Assembly: GCF_001583435.1 (NCBI RefSeq)
Contig: NZ_CP013251.1
Location: 3,609,215-3,673,214 of the forward strand
Source of the DNA: Endozoicomonas montiporae CL-33
GTDB lineage: Bacteria; Pseudomonadota; Gammaproteobacteria; Pseudomonadales; Endozoicomonadaceae
Direction: 5' to 3'
DNA: 64,000 bases
Part shown: piece by piece, positions 55,130-63,652 of the stretch
Layout: each line of letters begins with the position of its first letter
Numbering within the stretch: the first letter of the stretch is position 1
Made by a program: the position numbers and the translations under genes
The notes under the pieces: generated by a model
Told to the model about the DNA's origin: nothing
Database searches by the model: none
Seen by the model: the letters and a program-made list of their open reading frames with translations, nothing else

Positions 55130-56515
55130 ATGAATAACACACCCGTGTGGGATACAGGTCTGATCAGCAAGTACAACCTGTCTGGTCCACGCTACACCTC
55201 ATACCCAACGGCCGTTCAGTTTTCTGAAGACTTTGATCAAAAGCACTATCAATCCAGTGCCTGGCACAGCTCGGCCACTGACAAACCACTGTCGCTTTAT
55301 TTCCACATTCCATTTTGTCAGCACGTCTGCTATTACTGCGCCTGCAACAAGATTGTCACCCGAAATACGGATCAGGCGGAAACTTACCTGAAGTATTTAT
55401 TTAAGGAGATTGAACTTCAGGCTGAACTGTACAATGCAAAGCAGGAAGTACAACAATTGCATCTGGGCGGCGGCACGCCAACGTTTCTGAATGAACAACA
55501 GATCAGTGCCCTGATCAATAAAGTGTCTGAACACTTCACACTGTCGCACGGTAACGATATTGACTATTCCATAGAGCTGGACCCCCGTGAAGTAGACTGG
55601 CCCATGATGGCAACACTGCGCGACTCAGGCTTTACGCGCATCAGCATTGGTGTTCAGGATCTGGATCCGGTCGTTCAAAAAGCGGTTAACCGGCTGCAAA
55701 CGGAAGAGCAGATCCAGTCTGTTCTGGATGCTGCACACGCCATGGCCTTCAAATCCGTCCATATGGATCTGATCTACGGTCTGCCTCACCAGACACTGAA
55801 CGGCTTCATGACCACCATCAATAAAATCATCACCATGCAACCGGACCGGGTGTCACTATTTAACTACGCTCACCTGCCACACCGATTTATGCCACAGCGC
55901 CGCATCAGTGAAGCAGATTTACCCGATGCCAGTGTCAAACTACAGATACTGCAACAGGCCACCCGTAAATTATTAGACAGTGGTTACGTGTATATCGGCA
56001 TGGATCATTTTGCACTGCCCGATGATGAACTGGCGATTGCCCAGGAAGAAGGCACACTGCATCGCAACTTTCAGGGGTACACCACACACAGCCAGTGCGA
56101 TCTGGTAGGGATGGGCGTATCTTCAATCAGCAAGGTAGGAAAAACCTACGCACAGAACCATACAGACATGGCCGAGTATCAATCAGCCATTGATGAAAAC
56201 CGGCTGCCTTTGCATCGCGGCTTGAAAATGACGAAAGACGACCAGATTCGCCAAAGCGTTATTAACGAGCTGATCTGTCATTTCAGGCTTGAGCCAGCCA
56301 TGATTGAACAGCAATACGGAATCGATTTTCCGACTTACTTCCTGTCTGAACTGATTAATCTAAAGCCTTTAGAACAAGACGGACTGGTCTCAGTGACACC
56401 CGAAGTTCTGGAAGTAACACCGGCTGGCAAGCTGCTGATCAGAAACATCTGTATGGTGTTTGACCGTTATTTTCAGCAGCAAAATAATGTGAAGCATTTT
56501 TCTAAAGTTATTTAA
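55130..56515 (+). CDS. hemN: oxygen-independent coproporphyrinogen III oxidase HemN
   Basis: A radical-SAM enzyme that decarboxylates two propionates to give protoporphyrinogen IX without oxygen. The 4Fe-4S cysteines are Cys63, Cys67 and Cys70 in PFCQHVCYYCAC (Cys72 conserved but not a ligand). LHLGGGTPTF and SIGVQDLDP are SAM-binding. The C-terminal HemN domain is present; 461 residues. Usual neighbour of cco genes and fnr. Together with hemG it makes the haem path oxygen-free. Confidence 0.96.
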   Translation: MNNTPVWDTGLISKYNLSGPRYTSYPTAVQFSEDFDQKHYQSSAWHSSATDKPLSLYFHIPFCQHVCYYCACNKIVTRNTDQAETYLKYLFKEIELQAELYNAKQEVQQLHLGGGTPTFLNEQQISALINKVSEHFTLSHGNDIDYSIELDPREVDWPMMATLRDSGFTRISIGVQDLDPVVQKAVNRLQTEEQIQSVLDAAHAMAFKSVHMDLIYGLPHQTLNGFMTTINKIITMQPDRVSLFNYAHLPHRFMPQRRISEADLPDASVKLQILQQATRKLLDSGYVYIGMDHFALPDDELAIAQEEGTLHRNFQGYTTHSQCDLVGMGVSSISKVGKTYAQNHTDMAEYQSAIDENRLPLHRGLKMTKDDQIRQSVINELICHFRLEPAMIEQQYGIDFPTYFLSELINLKPLEQDGLVSVTPEVLEVTPAGKLLIRNICMVFDRYFQQQNNVKHFSKVI

Positions 56516-56527
56516 GCTCAGACGTTC

Positions 56528-56559
56528 AAAGGTTAACTCACTTTAACCGGTTAACCTTT
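56528..56559 (+). terminator. hairpin after hemN
   Basis: A 10-bp perfect stem (AAAGGTTAAC/GTTAACCTTT, 56528-56537 and 56550-56559). There is no long T tract. Probably ends hemN transcription. Confidence 0.55.
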
Positions 56560-56945
56560 GATTCCCCCAAAAACAGTCAGCAAAAACACCGGCACTATGA
56601 TCAACTGAAGGCAGAGCCACAAGAATATTCCCTCATCAAATCAGCCTTGCCTGACACGTTTTTTACACAATAATTCCATAGAAGCCCCACAGAGCAACAC
56701 AACAAAACATTGCTCCTGATGAAACCCAGTACAAACCAGTCGCAAAAAACCTGCTCAAAACCCCAAAAAAGAACAAAACATCCACCAACGAGACTAGGCA
56801 TTAACCGCAACAAAATGCGACTTGCCGAATTAAGTTTAAAAAACGATCAATATCAACATTCGTAGGTCAACACCGCACTTACACTTTCAAAATATTTTCC
56901 ATAAAATAGTCAGCGTTTTGCATTTAAAGACCTTGAGGGCACTCG
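56560..56945. other. 386-bp intergenic region upstream of fnr
   Basis: AT-rich leader of fnr. It contains GATCAATATCAAC at about 56844-56856, i.e. two ATCAA-like half-sites without a full palindrome, which could be weak autoregulation. A TAAAAT (56902-56907) may be the -10. An open frame on the minus strand (56601-56813) is rejected. Confidence 0.35.
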
Positions 56946-57704
56946 ATGACGTCCAAGCCCAACGTCCGACAACCAAGCCATGTGGCCTGCAGGGATTGCA
57001 GTCTCAGCTCTCTGTGCCTGCCGCTGGCGTTGAGTGTGAAAGATATTGACAATCTGGATCGCATCATTAAACGCGGTCGTCCGCTGAAAAAAGGTGAGCA
57101 CCTGTTCCTGGAAGGGGATCCGTTTGACAGCGTTTACGCTGTTCGCTCCGGTGCCATCAAAACCTACACTGCTACTAACGAAGGTGAAGAACAGATTACT
57201 GCCTTCTATCTGCCAAGCGAAATCCTCGGCCTGAGTGGTATGGACACTGACGTGTATCCGGTATCCGCCCAGGCTATGGAAACCACCATGGTGTGTGAAA
57301 TTCCGTTTGAGCAGCTGGAGATGCTGTCTGATGACTTCCCGGAGCTGCGTCGTCACCTGATGCGCCTGATGAGCAAAAAGATCAGGGAAGACCAGCAAAT
57401 GATGATGCTGCTGTCCAAGAAGAATGCAGATGAGCGTATTGCTACGTTCCTGATCAATCTTGCCAGCCGCTTTCGTCGCCGTGGCTTCTCATCCCAGTCG
57501 TTCAGACTGTCCATGTCTCGCAATGAAATGGGCAACTATCTGGGACTGGCGGTAGAAACGGTCAGCCGCGTTTTCACACGTTTCCAGAAAAATGGTCTGA
57601 TTTCAGCCGTTGGCAAGGAAATTGAAATTCGTGATGCAGTTCAACTATGCTCTCTGGCTGGCGGGAAAGCCGCCGATATTGAGCAGATCATTGCAACAAA
57701 CTGA
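56946..57704 (+). CDS. fnr: oxygen-sensing transcription regulator Fnr/Anr
   Basis: A 252-residue CRP-family regulator. The oxygen-labile 4Fe-4S cluster ligands are Cys15, Cys18, Cys24 and Cys117, matching E. coli Fnr spacing. The helix-turn-helix keeps Glu204, Ser207, Arg208 in GLAVETVSRVF, the residues reading TTGAT/ATCAA. GAGG lies upstream of the ATG. Located beside hemN and apt as in Pseudomonas anr. Expected to act on the palindromes listed in this window. Confidence 0.96.
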   Translation: MTSKPNVRQPSHVACRDCSLSSLCLPLALSVKDIDNLDRIIKRGRPLKKGEHLFLEGDPFDSVYAVRSGAIKTYTATNEGEEQITAFYLPSEILGLSGMDTDVYPVSAQAMETTMVCEIPFEQLEMLSDDFPELRRHLMRLMSKKIREDQQMMMLLSKKNADERIATFLINLASRFRRRGFSSQSFRLSMSRNEMGNYLGLAVETVSRVFTRFQKNGLISAVGKEIEIRDAVQLCSLAGGKAADIEQIIATN

Positions 57705-57825
57705 TCTGATGTAATCGGATTCAGGAGCCTGCCGGATTGTTGAGTACTTATGTACACATCCGGCGGTTGCTTCCGTTCCAGCCACCAAACCTCACATCAC
57801 ACGCACAGTAACTGGTTGCCATTTC

Positions 57826-58368
57826 ATGATCATCGACGATTTTTATCTTAAGTCCCAGATTCGCAGCGTTCCGGACTGGCCGAAGCCCGGCGTTCTATTT
57901 CGGGATGTCACCACTATTTTTGAAAACCCCAAAGCCTGGCGCGGCGTGATGGACAGTTTTATCCACCGCTACATGGAACTGGATTTCAGCCATATTGGCG
58001 CCATGGATGCCCGCGGCTTCCTGATCGGCTCCAACCTCTCCTATGTACTCAACAAGCCACTGGTTCTGTTTCGCAAGAAAGGCAAGCTACCTGCGAAGAC
58101 CCTCTCTGTGGAATATGATCTGGAGTACGGCACCGCCAGCCTGGAAGTCCACGCCGACAGTTTGCACAAAGGTGATCGCGTTTTATTGGTAGACGACCTG
58201 ATTGCAACCGGCGGAACCCTTCTGGCTGCAGTTCAGCTGATAGAAAAACTCGGAGCAAAAACCATTGAAGCCGCAGCCATTATGGATTTGCCCGACCTCG
58301 GTGGCTCCCGTCGTCTGCAAAATGCTGGCGTTCCCACTTTTTCTTTGTGTGCATTTGAGGGCGAATAA
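57826..58368 (+). CDS. apt: adenine phosphoribosyltransferase Apt
   Basis: Converts adenine and PRPP to AMP (purine salvage). PRPP motif [14 protein letters not shown] at residues 123-136 and the family N-terminus ([22 protein letters not shown]) are present; 180 residues. It follows fnr on the same strand by 121 bp, an order shared with Pseudomonas. A palindrome-like stretch (GCCGGAT/ATCCGGC) lies between. Confidence 0.95.
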   Translation: MIIDDFYLKSQIRSVPDWPKPGVLFRDVTTIFENPKAWRGVMDSFIHRYMELDFSHIGAMDARGFLIGSNLSYVLNKPLVLFRKKGKLPAKTLSVEYDLEYGTASLEVHADSLHKGDRVLLVDDLIATGGTLLAAVQLIEKLGAKTIEAAAIMDLPDLGGSRRLQNAGVPTFSLCAFEGE

Positions 58369-58383
58369 TGCTTCCCGCCACTT

Positions 58384-58420
58384 AGGAGGCTGTCCGAGAG
58401 AGAACCAACCGGTTCTCTCT
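58384..58420 (+). repeat. repeat-end remnant with hairpin after apt
   Basis: AGGAGGCTGTCCGAGA (58384-58399) is identical to the left end of the fold-back repeat at 6291. Directly inside, a 10-bp perfect hairpin (AGAGAGAACC 58397-58406, GGTTCTCTCT 58411-58420) may double as the apt terminator. Looks like a decayed or internally deleted copy. Confidence 0.55.
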
Positions 58421-58517
58421 GTACAATATTTCTTACACTTTATTTCCAAATGTCTGGTGCTTCAGTATTAAGCGGGTGATACGATAAAAATGAATAATGC
58501 ATAACAAGGATTCAGGC

Positions 58518-59051
58518 ATGGGAATCTGTGCAAAGGAATTGCGCCTCCACGTTGTTCGTCCAACCCTGAAACACCTCCAGATGTGGAGCCCTACGGCTGA
58601 AAACCTGTTACTGGGAACAGCTGCACGAGAGTCTGAGCTGGGATTTCATATCAAACAGGATCATCACCGGGCACTGGGGATTTACCATATTTCTCCGCGA
58701 ATGCATCGAAATATCTGGGATTTTTATCTGGCGAAACGATCAGAACTTTCAAGTCTGGTCAGAGGACTGGCCAGCCAGAGAGAATTTCTTTGCCATCCAC
58801 ACCTTGAGCTGGCGACAAACCTCTCTTACGCAACAGCTATTGCATGGCTGGTCTATTGCAGAACTGAAAAGAACATACACTCAATGCCTAAAGATGATAT
58901 CGAGGGTCTTGGCAAACTCTGGCATAACCATTTTCACCGCCACAACCCCGGTTCAGTGCAAAGCTTTGTAGACAGTTACGAGCGGCTGATCACAGGGGAG
59001 ACCAGCCAGACGGGAGAAAATCAGACATCAACAGCAATCCGCAGCCTATGA
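58518..59051 (+). CDS. phage-like protein with lysozyme-type motif, function unconfirmed
   Basis: A 177-residue protein. Residues around 35-60 read LLLGTAARESELGF and ALGIYHISPRMH, a pattern with a glutamate in A-x-E-S that resembles phage proteins with a lysozyme-like fold; NLSYATAIAWLVYCRTE and LWHNHFHRHNPGS fit the same family memory. No signal peptide. AGGA before ATG 58518 decides the start, which leaves 7 codons unused. Ends 1 bp from the convergent dksA-like gene. Possibly a domesticated phage gene. Confidence 0.5.
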   Translation: MGICAKELRLHVVRPTLKHLQMWSPTAENLLLGTAARESELGFHIKQDHHRALGIYHISPRMHRNIWDFYLAKRSELSSLVRGLASQREFLCHPHLELATNLSYATAIAWLVYCRTEKNIHSMPKDDIEGLGKLWHNHFHRHNPGSVQSFVDSYERLITGETSQTGENQTSTAIRSL

Positions 59052-59387
59052 TCAGCCACGGGCATCGCGGGCTTCTGCGCATTTGATGCACAGATCGGCA
59101 TAGGGCATAGCTTCCAGACGGGCAGGTGCTATTTCGCCTCCGCAACCAACACAATAGCCGTAGTCATCGTTATTCATGCGATCAAGCGCCAGATTGATTT
59201 TATTCAGTTCAATCTTTGCTTCATTACCAAGAGCATCAATCACCTCATCATTCTCACGCTCCTGTGCCTGCTCCGACCAGTCGGCACTGGCTTTACGAGT
59301 GACGTCTTTTTTAATGTTATGCAGCCGCTCGCTCAGTTCATCACGGCGGTTTAGCATCCAGTCTCTCAACTTGTTGTGATCACTCAT
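59052..59387 (-). CDS. DksA/TraR-family zinc-finger regulator, short form
   Basis: A 111-residue protein. The N-terminal helical pair (coiled coil) is shorter than in DksA (151 residues); the C-terminal zinc finger has CVGCGG...CIKC. DksA-family proteins enter the RNA polymerase secondary channel. Without the long N-terminal domain it resembles YbiI or DksA-like paralogs, so a full DksA should exist elsewhere. AGGGG precedes the ATG. Confidence 0.85.
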   Translation of the reverse strand: MSDHNKLRDWMLNRRDELSERLHNIKKDVTRKASADWSEQAQERENDEVIDALGNEAKIELNKINLALDRMNNDDYGYCVGCGGEIAPARLEAMPYADLCIKCAEARDARG

Positions 59388-59651
59388 AAAAATCCCCTGA
59401 ATATTGTGTTTTCGAAGGTTATTGTTGGTACTGACTATCCCTGAGTTGCTGTAAATTCAGCAAAAATGGTCATGAAAGTTAATACAGGCCAAGTCAAGAG
59501 CGCCTGATAAAAGGTTATCGGTCTTGCTTCAAGTCCACAGTCGGCTGTCTGTCGCTTGTACAGATTAAAGTTAGCGGATGATCCAAACCCTGCAGAACAT
59601 TTTATCTCATATAATGACACACTCTGCCTATACGGAAACAGCATCTGACCA
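59388..59651. other. region upstream of the dksA-like gene
   Basis: Leader and promoter region between the dksA-like gene and the ttcA control sites. No recognisable gene; a 69-codon minus-strand frame at 59435-59644 has no family resemblance. Confidence 0.3.
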
Positions 59652-59665
59652 TTGATCTACATCAA
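59652..59665. promoter_or_regulatory. perfect Fnr box upstream of ttcA
   Basis: TTGAT-CTAC-ATCAA, an exact Fnr consensus, centred about 125 bp upstream of the ttcA start. It lies about 97 bp before the predicted ttcA start site, so a different promoter, repression or the other strand may be involved. Confidence 0.7.
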
Positions 59666-59718
59666 TAATGCTCTCGCGGTTGTTGTTGCTCGCAGTCGCT
59701 ATTGGTAGTTGCACCGGA

Positions 59719-59748
59719 TTGCGGCTAACTATTGCACACCGCTATAAT
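59719..59748 (+). promoter_or_regulatory. predicted sigma-70 promoter of ttcA
   Basis: -35 TTGCGG (59719-59724), 18-bp spacer, -10 TATAAT (59743-59748), 36 bp upstream of ATG 59784. Confidence 0.65.
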
Positions 59749-59783
59749 CGCGAGCTTTAACTCGGAATCAGTGTTCTAAATCT

Positions 59784-60716
59784 ATGACCTCGACCACCCT
59801 GACTGGCGCAGAAAAATACAACTTTAACAAACTCCAGAAAAAACTCAGACGCCACACCGGCAAGGCCATTGAAGACTTCAATATGATTGAGGACGGTGAC
59901 CGGGTCATGGTGTGCCTGTCAGGCGGCAAAGACAGCTACACCATGCTGGACATTCTGATGAGCCTTCAGAAAAGTGCCCCTATCCACTTTGAGCTGTTTG
60001 CCGTTAACCTTGACCAGAAGCAGCCAGGTTTCCCTGAACACGTTCTGCCAGAGTACCTTGAGACTACCGGTGTGCCTTACCACATTATTAACCGCGACAC
60101 ATATTCTGTCGTTAAGTCCAAGATTCCGGAAGGCAAAACCACCTGCGGTCTGTGTTCCCGCCTGCGTCGCGGCACTCTGTATTCTTTTGCGGAAGAGATT
60201 GGCGCCACCAAGATCGCCCTGGGCCATCACAAGGACGATATTGTTGAAACCCTGTTTCTGAACATGTTCTATGGCTCACGCCTGTCTGCCATGCCACCCA
60301 AACTTCGTTCGGACGACGGTCGCAATGTGATTATCCGTCCACTGGCCTACTGTCGTGAAAAAGACATCAGCCGCTTTGCTGAAATCCAGAACTACCCGAT
60401 CATCCCCTGCAACCTGTGTGGTTCACAGGAGAACCTGCAACGTCAAAACATTAAAGCCATGCTGGCAGAGTGGGAAAAGAGGCACCCAAGCCGCATTGAG
60501 TCCATCTTTACCGCCATGCAGAATATTGCGCCTTCCCAGATGGCCGATACCGAACTGTTCGACTTCACCAGCCTGACCATTGACCGCTCCGGTGAGCGCA
60601 AGCCTTACGAGTTTGAAGATGGCCAGGAGATTTTTTCGGGAAATATTCCTGAAGCAACCCCGGCCAAAGAAGACGATACTGTGCAGGTGATTAATTTTGG
60701 GCCAGCTACCATCTGA
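59784..60716 (+). CDS. ttcA: tRNA 2-thiocytidine(32) synthetase TtcA
   Basis: Thiolates C32 in tRNA using ATP and a 4Fe-4S cluster. PP-loop SGGKDS at 46-51, [10 protein letters not shown], and CxxC pairs CGLC (121-124) and CNLC (209-212). 310 residues, complete. The iron-sulfur enzyme uses sulfur from IscS. An Fnr box upstream ties it to low oxygen. Confidence 0.95.
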   Translation: MTSTTLTGAEKYNFNKLQKKLRRHTGKAIEDFNMIEDGDRVMVCLSGGKDSYTMLDILMSLQKSAPIHFELFAVNLDQKQPGFPEHVLPEYLETTGVPYHIINRDTYSVVKSKIPEGKTTCGLCSRLRRGTLYSFAEEIGATKIALGHHKDDIVETLFLNMFYGSRLSAMPPKLRSDDGRNVIIRPLAYCREKDISRFAEIQNYPIIPCNLCGSQENLQRQNIKAMLAEWEKRHPSRIESIFTAMQNIAPSQMADTELFDFTSLTIDRSGERKPYEFEDGQEIFSGNIPEATPAKEDDTVQVINFGPATI

Positions 60717-60734
60717 CCCATTCTCTGGCATCAT

Positions 60735-60776
60735 GTTTGCCCTATCAACTTCAATGAGTTAGTTGATAGGGCAAAC
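60735..60776 (+). terminator. long perfect hairpin after ttcA
   Basis: A 16-bp perfect stem (60735-60750 and 60761-60776, starting GTTTGCCCTATC) with a 10-nt loop. No T tract, but the stem is strong; likely terminator or mRNA end protector. Confidence 0.6.
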
Positions 60777-60893
60777 GGTTAATGACGACGCTACTGAAGC
60801 CCTTAAATACTAATAAACGAACGCTATGCCAATTCAGTTTTACTTTTTCACAACGATAAAAACGGTAATACCCTAAACCGGTTTTTTTCAGCC

Positions 60894-62686
60894 ATGTTTC
60901 TTCGTCTTCTACTCGGCACATCTCTGTCCTCGGTTATTACCTTCGCAGCCTGTGCCGATAAACTGTTTGGCCTTCCGGTCAGCCTGCAGGGCCAGAAAGA
61001 TGCAGCCATGCTTTATGCCTCAATCCTGACTGAGCCTAACCCACAGCAAGACCTGATCACCCTCACCACGGAAGGATATCAGGGTATGGGTAACTTTTCT
61101 TATGTAATGACTTTCTCCGACCTGCTGGAGCAGGCAATACTGAATGCCAACATCCAGAGAATCATGGGAGGCAGTGAAGAAACGGAAGAGAAGGTAGGCA
61201 AAATATATAATTTTCCATCCCGTCCAGATGACATCTGGTACCAAGGCAGTGAAGACGAGTATGTCCCAACAGAAAACACCAGCTATTTGCAAAAGCTGGC
61301 ACAAAGCCAGACAGTGTATTCTTTTGTCATTCCCCCTCCTGACCTGGATCCTCTGATGGATCTCAAAGTCAACTGGATGTATTTCAGGGAAATTCATTCA
61401 CCGGATATAGACGCTTCTATCCATAAAGCTCAGTATCTGGAAATGTTGGCTTTGCTTCCTTCAGGGCATCAATTAACCATTAATGACAGTTTCAGTGTTT
61501 TCCCCCCGAGTTTGTTGAAGAGGTGTTCGCCATGGACACACTCGATGAATACAACGACGGATCATCACTTGAACATCCGCTAACCCCTTCTTTTGGGGTC
61601 AACGAGAACAACATCGGTCTGTTGCTAAGACCGTCCCCTGAAACCCAAAGTAAAACTAATGATCAATATCCTCCATTTTTAAAAGCTTATAGCCGCATGC
61701 CTCAAGGCCTGACCGAAGCCATCGACCAACTTTTAAAAGCTGATGAACGACTGAATAACAATAGAGACGATATACATTTTTACACCGGATACTTTCATAC
61801 CCTTTATGCAAAGCTGCTGTTCATTCATTCCATAACCAGTTCGGATAAAAAGTCCGATATGGTTCTGATGATGCCTCTAACTTTCAATGATCTCGAAATA
61901 CCCGCCGTTGTTGAATCATTAAAATCCCTATCCGCAGCTAAAATTCATTACTGGAACGGCGACTACTGGAAATCAATAAAAAAAACTGAAACCGCCTATC
62001 TGGCTTCAGAGGCTTATCAACGCAGCATTGTTATCATGAACCCGTTTCCCCTTGATCATAAAATTTATCTTGAGCTTCTCAAAGCATCCGGGCCCATGCC
62101 AGTAGCAGGTTCCACCGGGGACCACAGCCTGTTTGAGGTCATTTCCAGCGGGCGCCTGCCCTTCCATGAATACATGCCTTACCAGAGAATGGTCAACGAG
62201 AACCTTGCCAGTGCGGCCGGGTCGTCTTCCATTAAGATGTTTTTCTCGGCCAGAGGATACTTGAATCGAGCAAGAGCACTGCGTCAATTAAAAAAGCATC
62301 CTGAGCTGATTCAATCGTATTTGATGAGATTGAATCAGAAATACAATGCGACACCCTTCCTGATTGAAATGGTTAAACAGAGTATTAACAACGACAGTTC
62401 ATTGTGGGCTGCTATCCGATGGGCAGACCAGAGGCTTGAAAACGGGGGGTTGAATCGACCCGCCATTTCAGAGCTGGAAGCACTGATCTGTGGACGAGGC
62501 ATTATGGCGCTGGTGCGAGAGCTCGCCGACAATGAACAACTGACCGACAGCGAACGACTGCTCTACCGGCAACGGATAGACAAATATTCATTTTTTCTGT
62601 TGTTGAATTACCCCAGATTGCAGCAGATGCTTTTCGCCATCAGCGATAAAATCATTGGCAATGCTTCTGATCAGGCTACGCAATAA
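60894..62686 (+). pseudogene. exported protein, possible GT-B glycosyltransferase, split by a frameshift
   Basis: Two overlapping frames (60894-61583 and 61523-62686) read as one protein of about 597 residues: the first has a signal-like start (MFLRLLLGTSLSSVITFAACA), the second continues as FVEEVFAMDTLDEYNDG. They are joined at the C6 run 61502-61507, where one base too many (or two too few) breaks the frame. The second part has VAGSTGDHSLFEVISSGRLPF, which resembles a nucleotide-sugar-binding segment of GT-B enzymes; low confidence. It could be a dead gene, a phase-variable one, or a sequencing error. Confidence 0.55.
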
Positions 62687-62708
62687 ACTCCCGTTGAGCA
62701 GGAGAGAC

Positions 62709-63560
62709 TCAACGCCGGAACTCATTCAGCTTCCAGTTATAGCGGTAGCTGATTCCGCCCTTATAGGCCTCCAGACGAGACCGTAACTTTGCATCGGCAA
62801 ACTGCAGCAACTCTTTCCAGACGCCTTCCTCGCCAGAAACGTCTTTAGCGGCAAAGTCACCACCATACCACTCAAATATTTTCGACAATACCAGGCGTCC
62901 ACCCACAAAGTTAACGCCTTTGCTCTGATTAATGAAACGTCTGGCGGCTTCATCCAGCTGGGCTTCAATCCGTTTGCCGGTGTACATCTCAGGGGCAAGG
63001 TCGGGACAACCAATACTGGCGCAGTTCACCGCATAATGTATACGGGCATTATTCCAGATAGGCCGCAAAATACGATGCTCAATATCATTCAAAGAAAGTT
63101 CTTTTCCGGCGATGGAGATCAGCTCATCATCCCATGGCCCCACGCGGAACCAGCCTTTTCCCAGTTTGGTGATGGATTTCACCGGATAGTTTTTTAAGAT
63201 CAGCTCAACGGTTAAGGCGTTATACAGATTAATCCAGTAGGCCAGCTGCTCGTTTTTATTCAGGGTTCCGGGGTCGATCTGAGACAGATTTTTCAAATAG
63301 CCACGCAATCGTTCTGAGTTTTCACGACTGACACCACCATAAACAAACGTATGCATCTGCAGCTTATCGGAGTAGCGGACGTATTTATCCAGAATAATCT
63401 GCCAGTCACTGTGATCCACTTCCAGCTGGCTGTGCGAGTCGTGTTTATCCCAGAATGACCAGTAATCTTTTTCCGGTGCCGCCCTGAGCACCGTTGTGAA
63501 CGTCATCAGACAGAGCAGCAGCATGAGCCTGACGGCGTATTGAAACAAAACCATACACAT
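62709..63560 (-). CDS. DUF547 family exported protein, copy 1
   Basis: A 283-residue periplasmic or surface protein of unknown function. Signal peptide (MCMVLFQYAVRLMLLLCL..., end RAA), then the DUF547 signature YWINLYNALTVELIL and HYAVNCASIGCPDLAPEMY; the end ISYRYNWKLNEF is shared with its neighbour. The start at 63560 or 63554 is uncertain. Convergent with the broken gene; a small hairpin overlaps the stop. Confidence 0.85.
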   Translation of the reverse strand: MCMVLFQYAVRLMLLLCLMTFTTVLRAAPEKDYWSFWDKHDSHSQLEVDHSDWQIILDKYVRYSDKLQMHTFVYGGVSRENSERLRGYLKNLSQIDPGTLNKNEQLAYWINLYNALTVELILKNYPVKSITKLGKGWFRVGPWDDELISIAGKELSLNDIEHRILRPIWNNARIHYAVNCASIGCPDLAPEMYTGKRIEAQLDEAARRFINQSKGVNFVGGRLVLSKIFEWYGGDFAAKDVSGEEGVWKELLQFADAKLRSRLEAYKGGISYRYNWKLNEFRR

Positions 63561-63588
63561 TCATCCCTGAAACGTGAGACTAGTGACT

Positions 63589-63652
63589 TAAATAGTTTGC
63601 TTTAATAGCTTCTTTAATAGCTACTTCAATAGCTACTTCAATAGTTACTTCA
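63589..63652. repeat. five-copy 12-bp tandem repeat between DUF547 genes
   Basis: About five units of the type AATAGCTACTTC, progressively diverged, fill the gap between the two DUF547 genes and end at the stop codon of the upstream copy. Copy number is probably variable. Confidence 0.7.

Noticed and set aside
56601..56813. 70-codon minus-strand frame upstream of fnr
   Set aside because: Cys/Trp/Phe-rich translation of AT-rich leader, no ribosome site, no family.
59435..59644. 69-codon minus-strand frame next to the Fnr box
   Set aside because: No resemblance to a protein family; more likely leader DNA.
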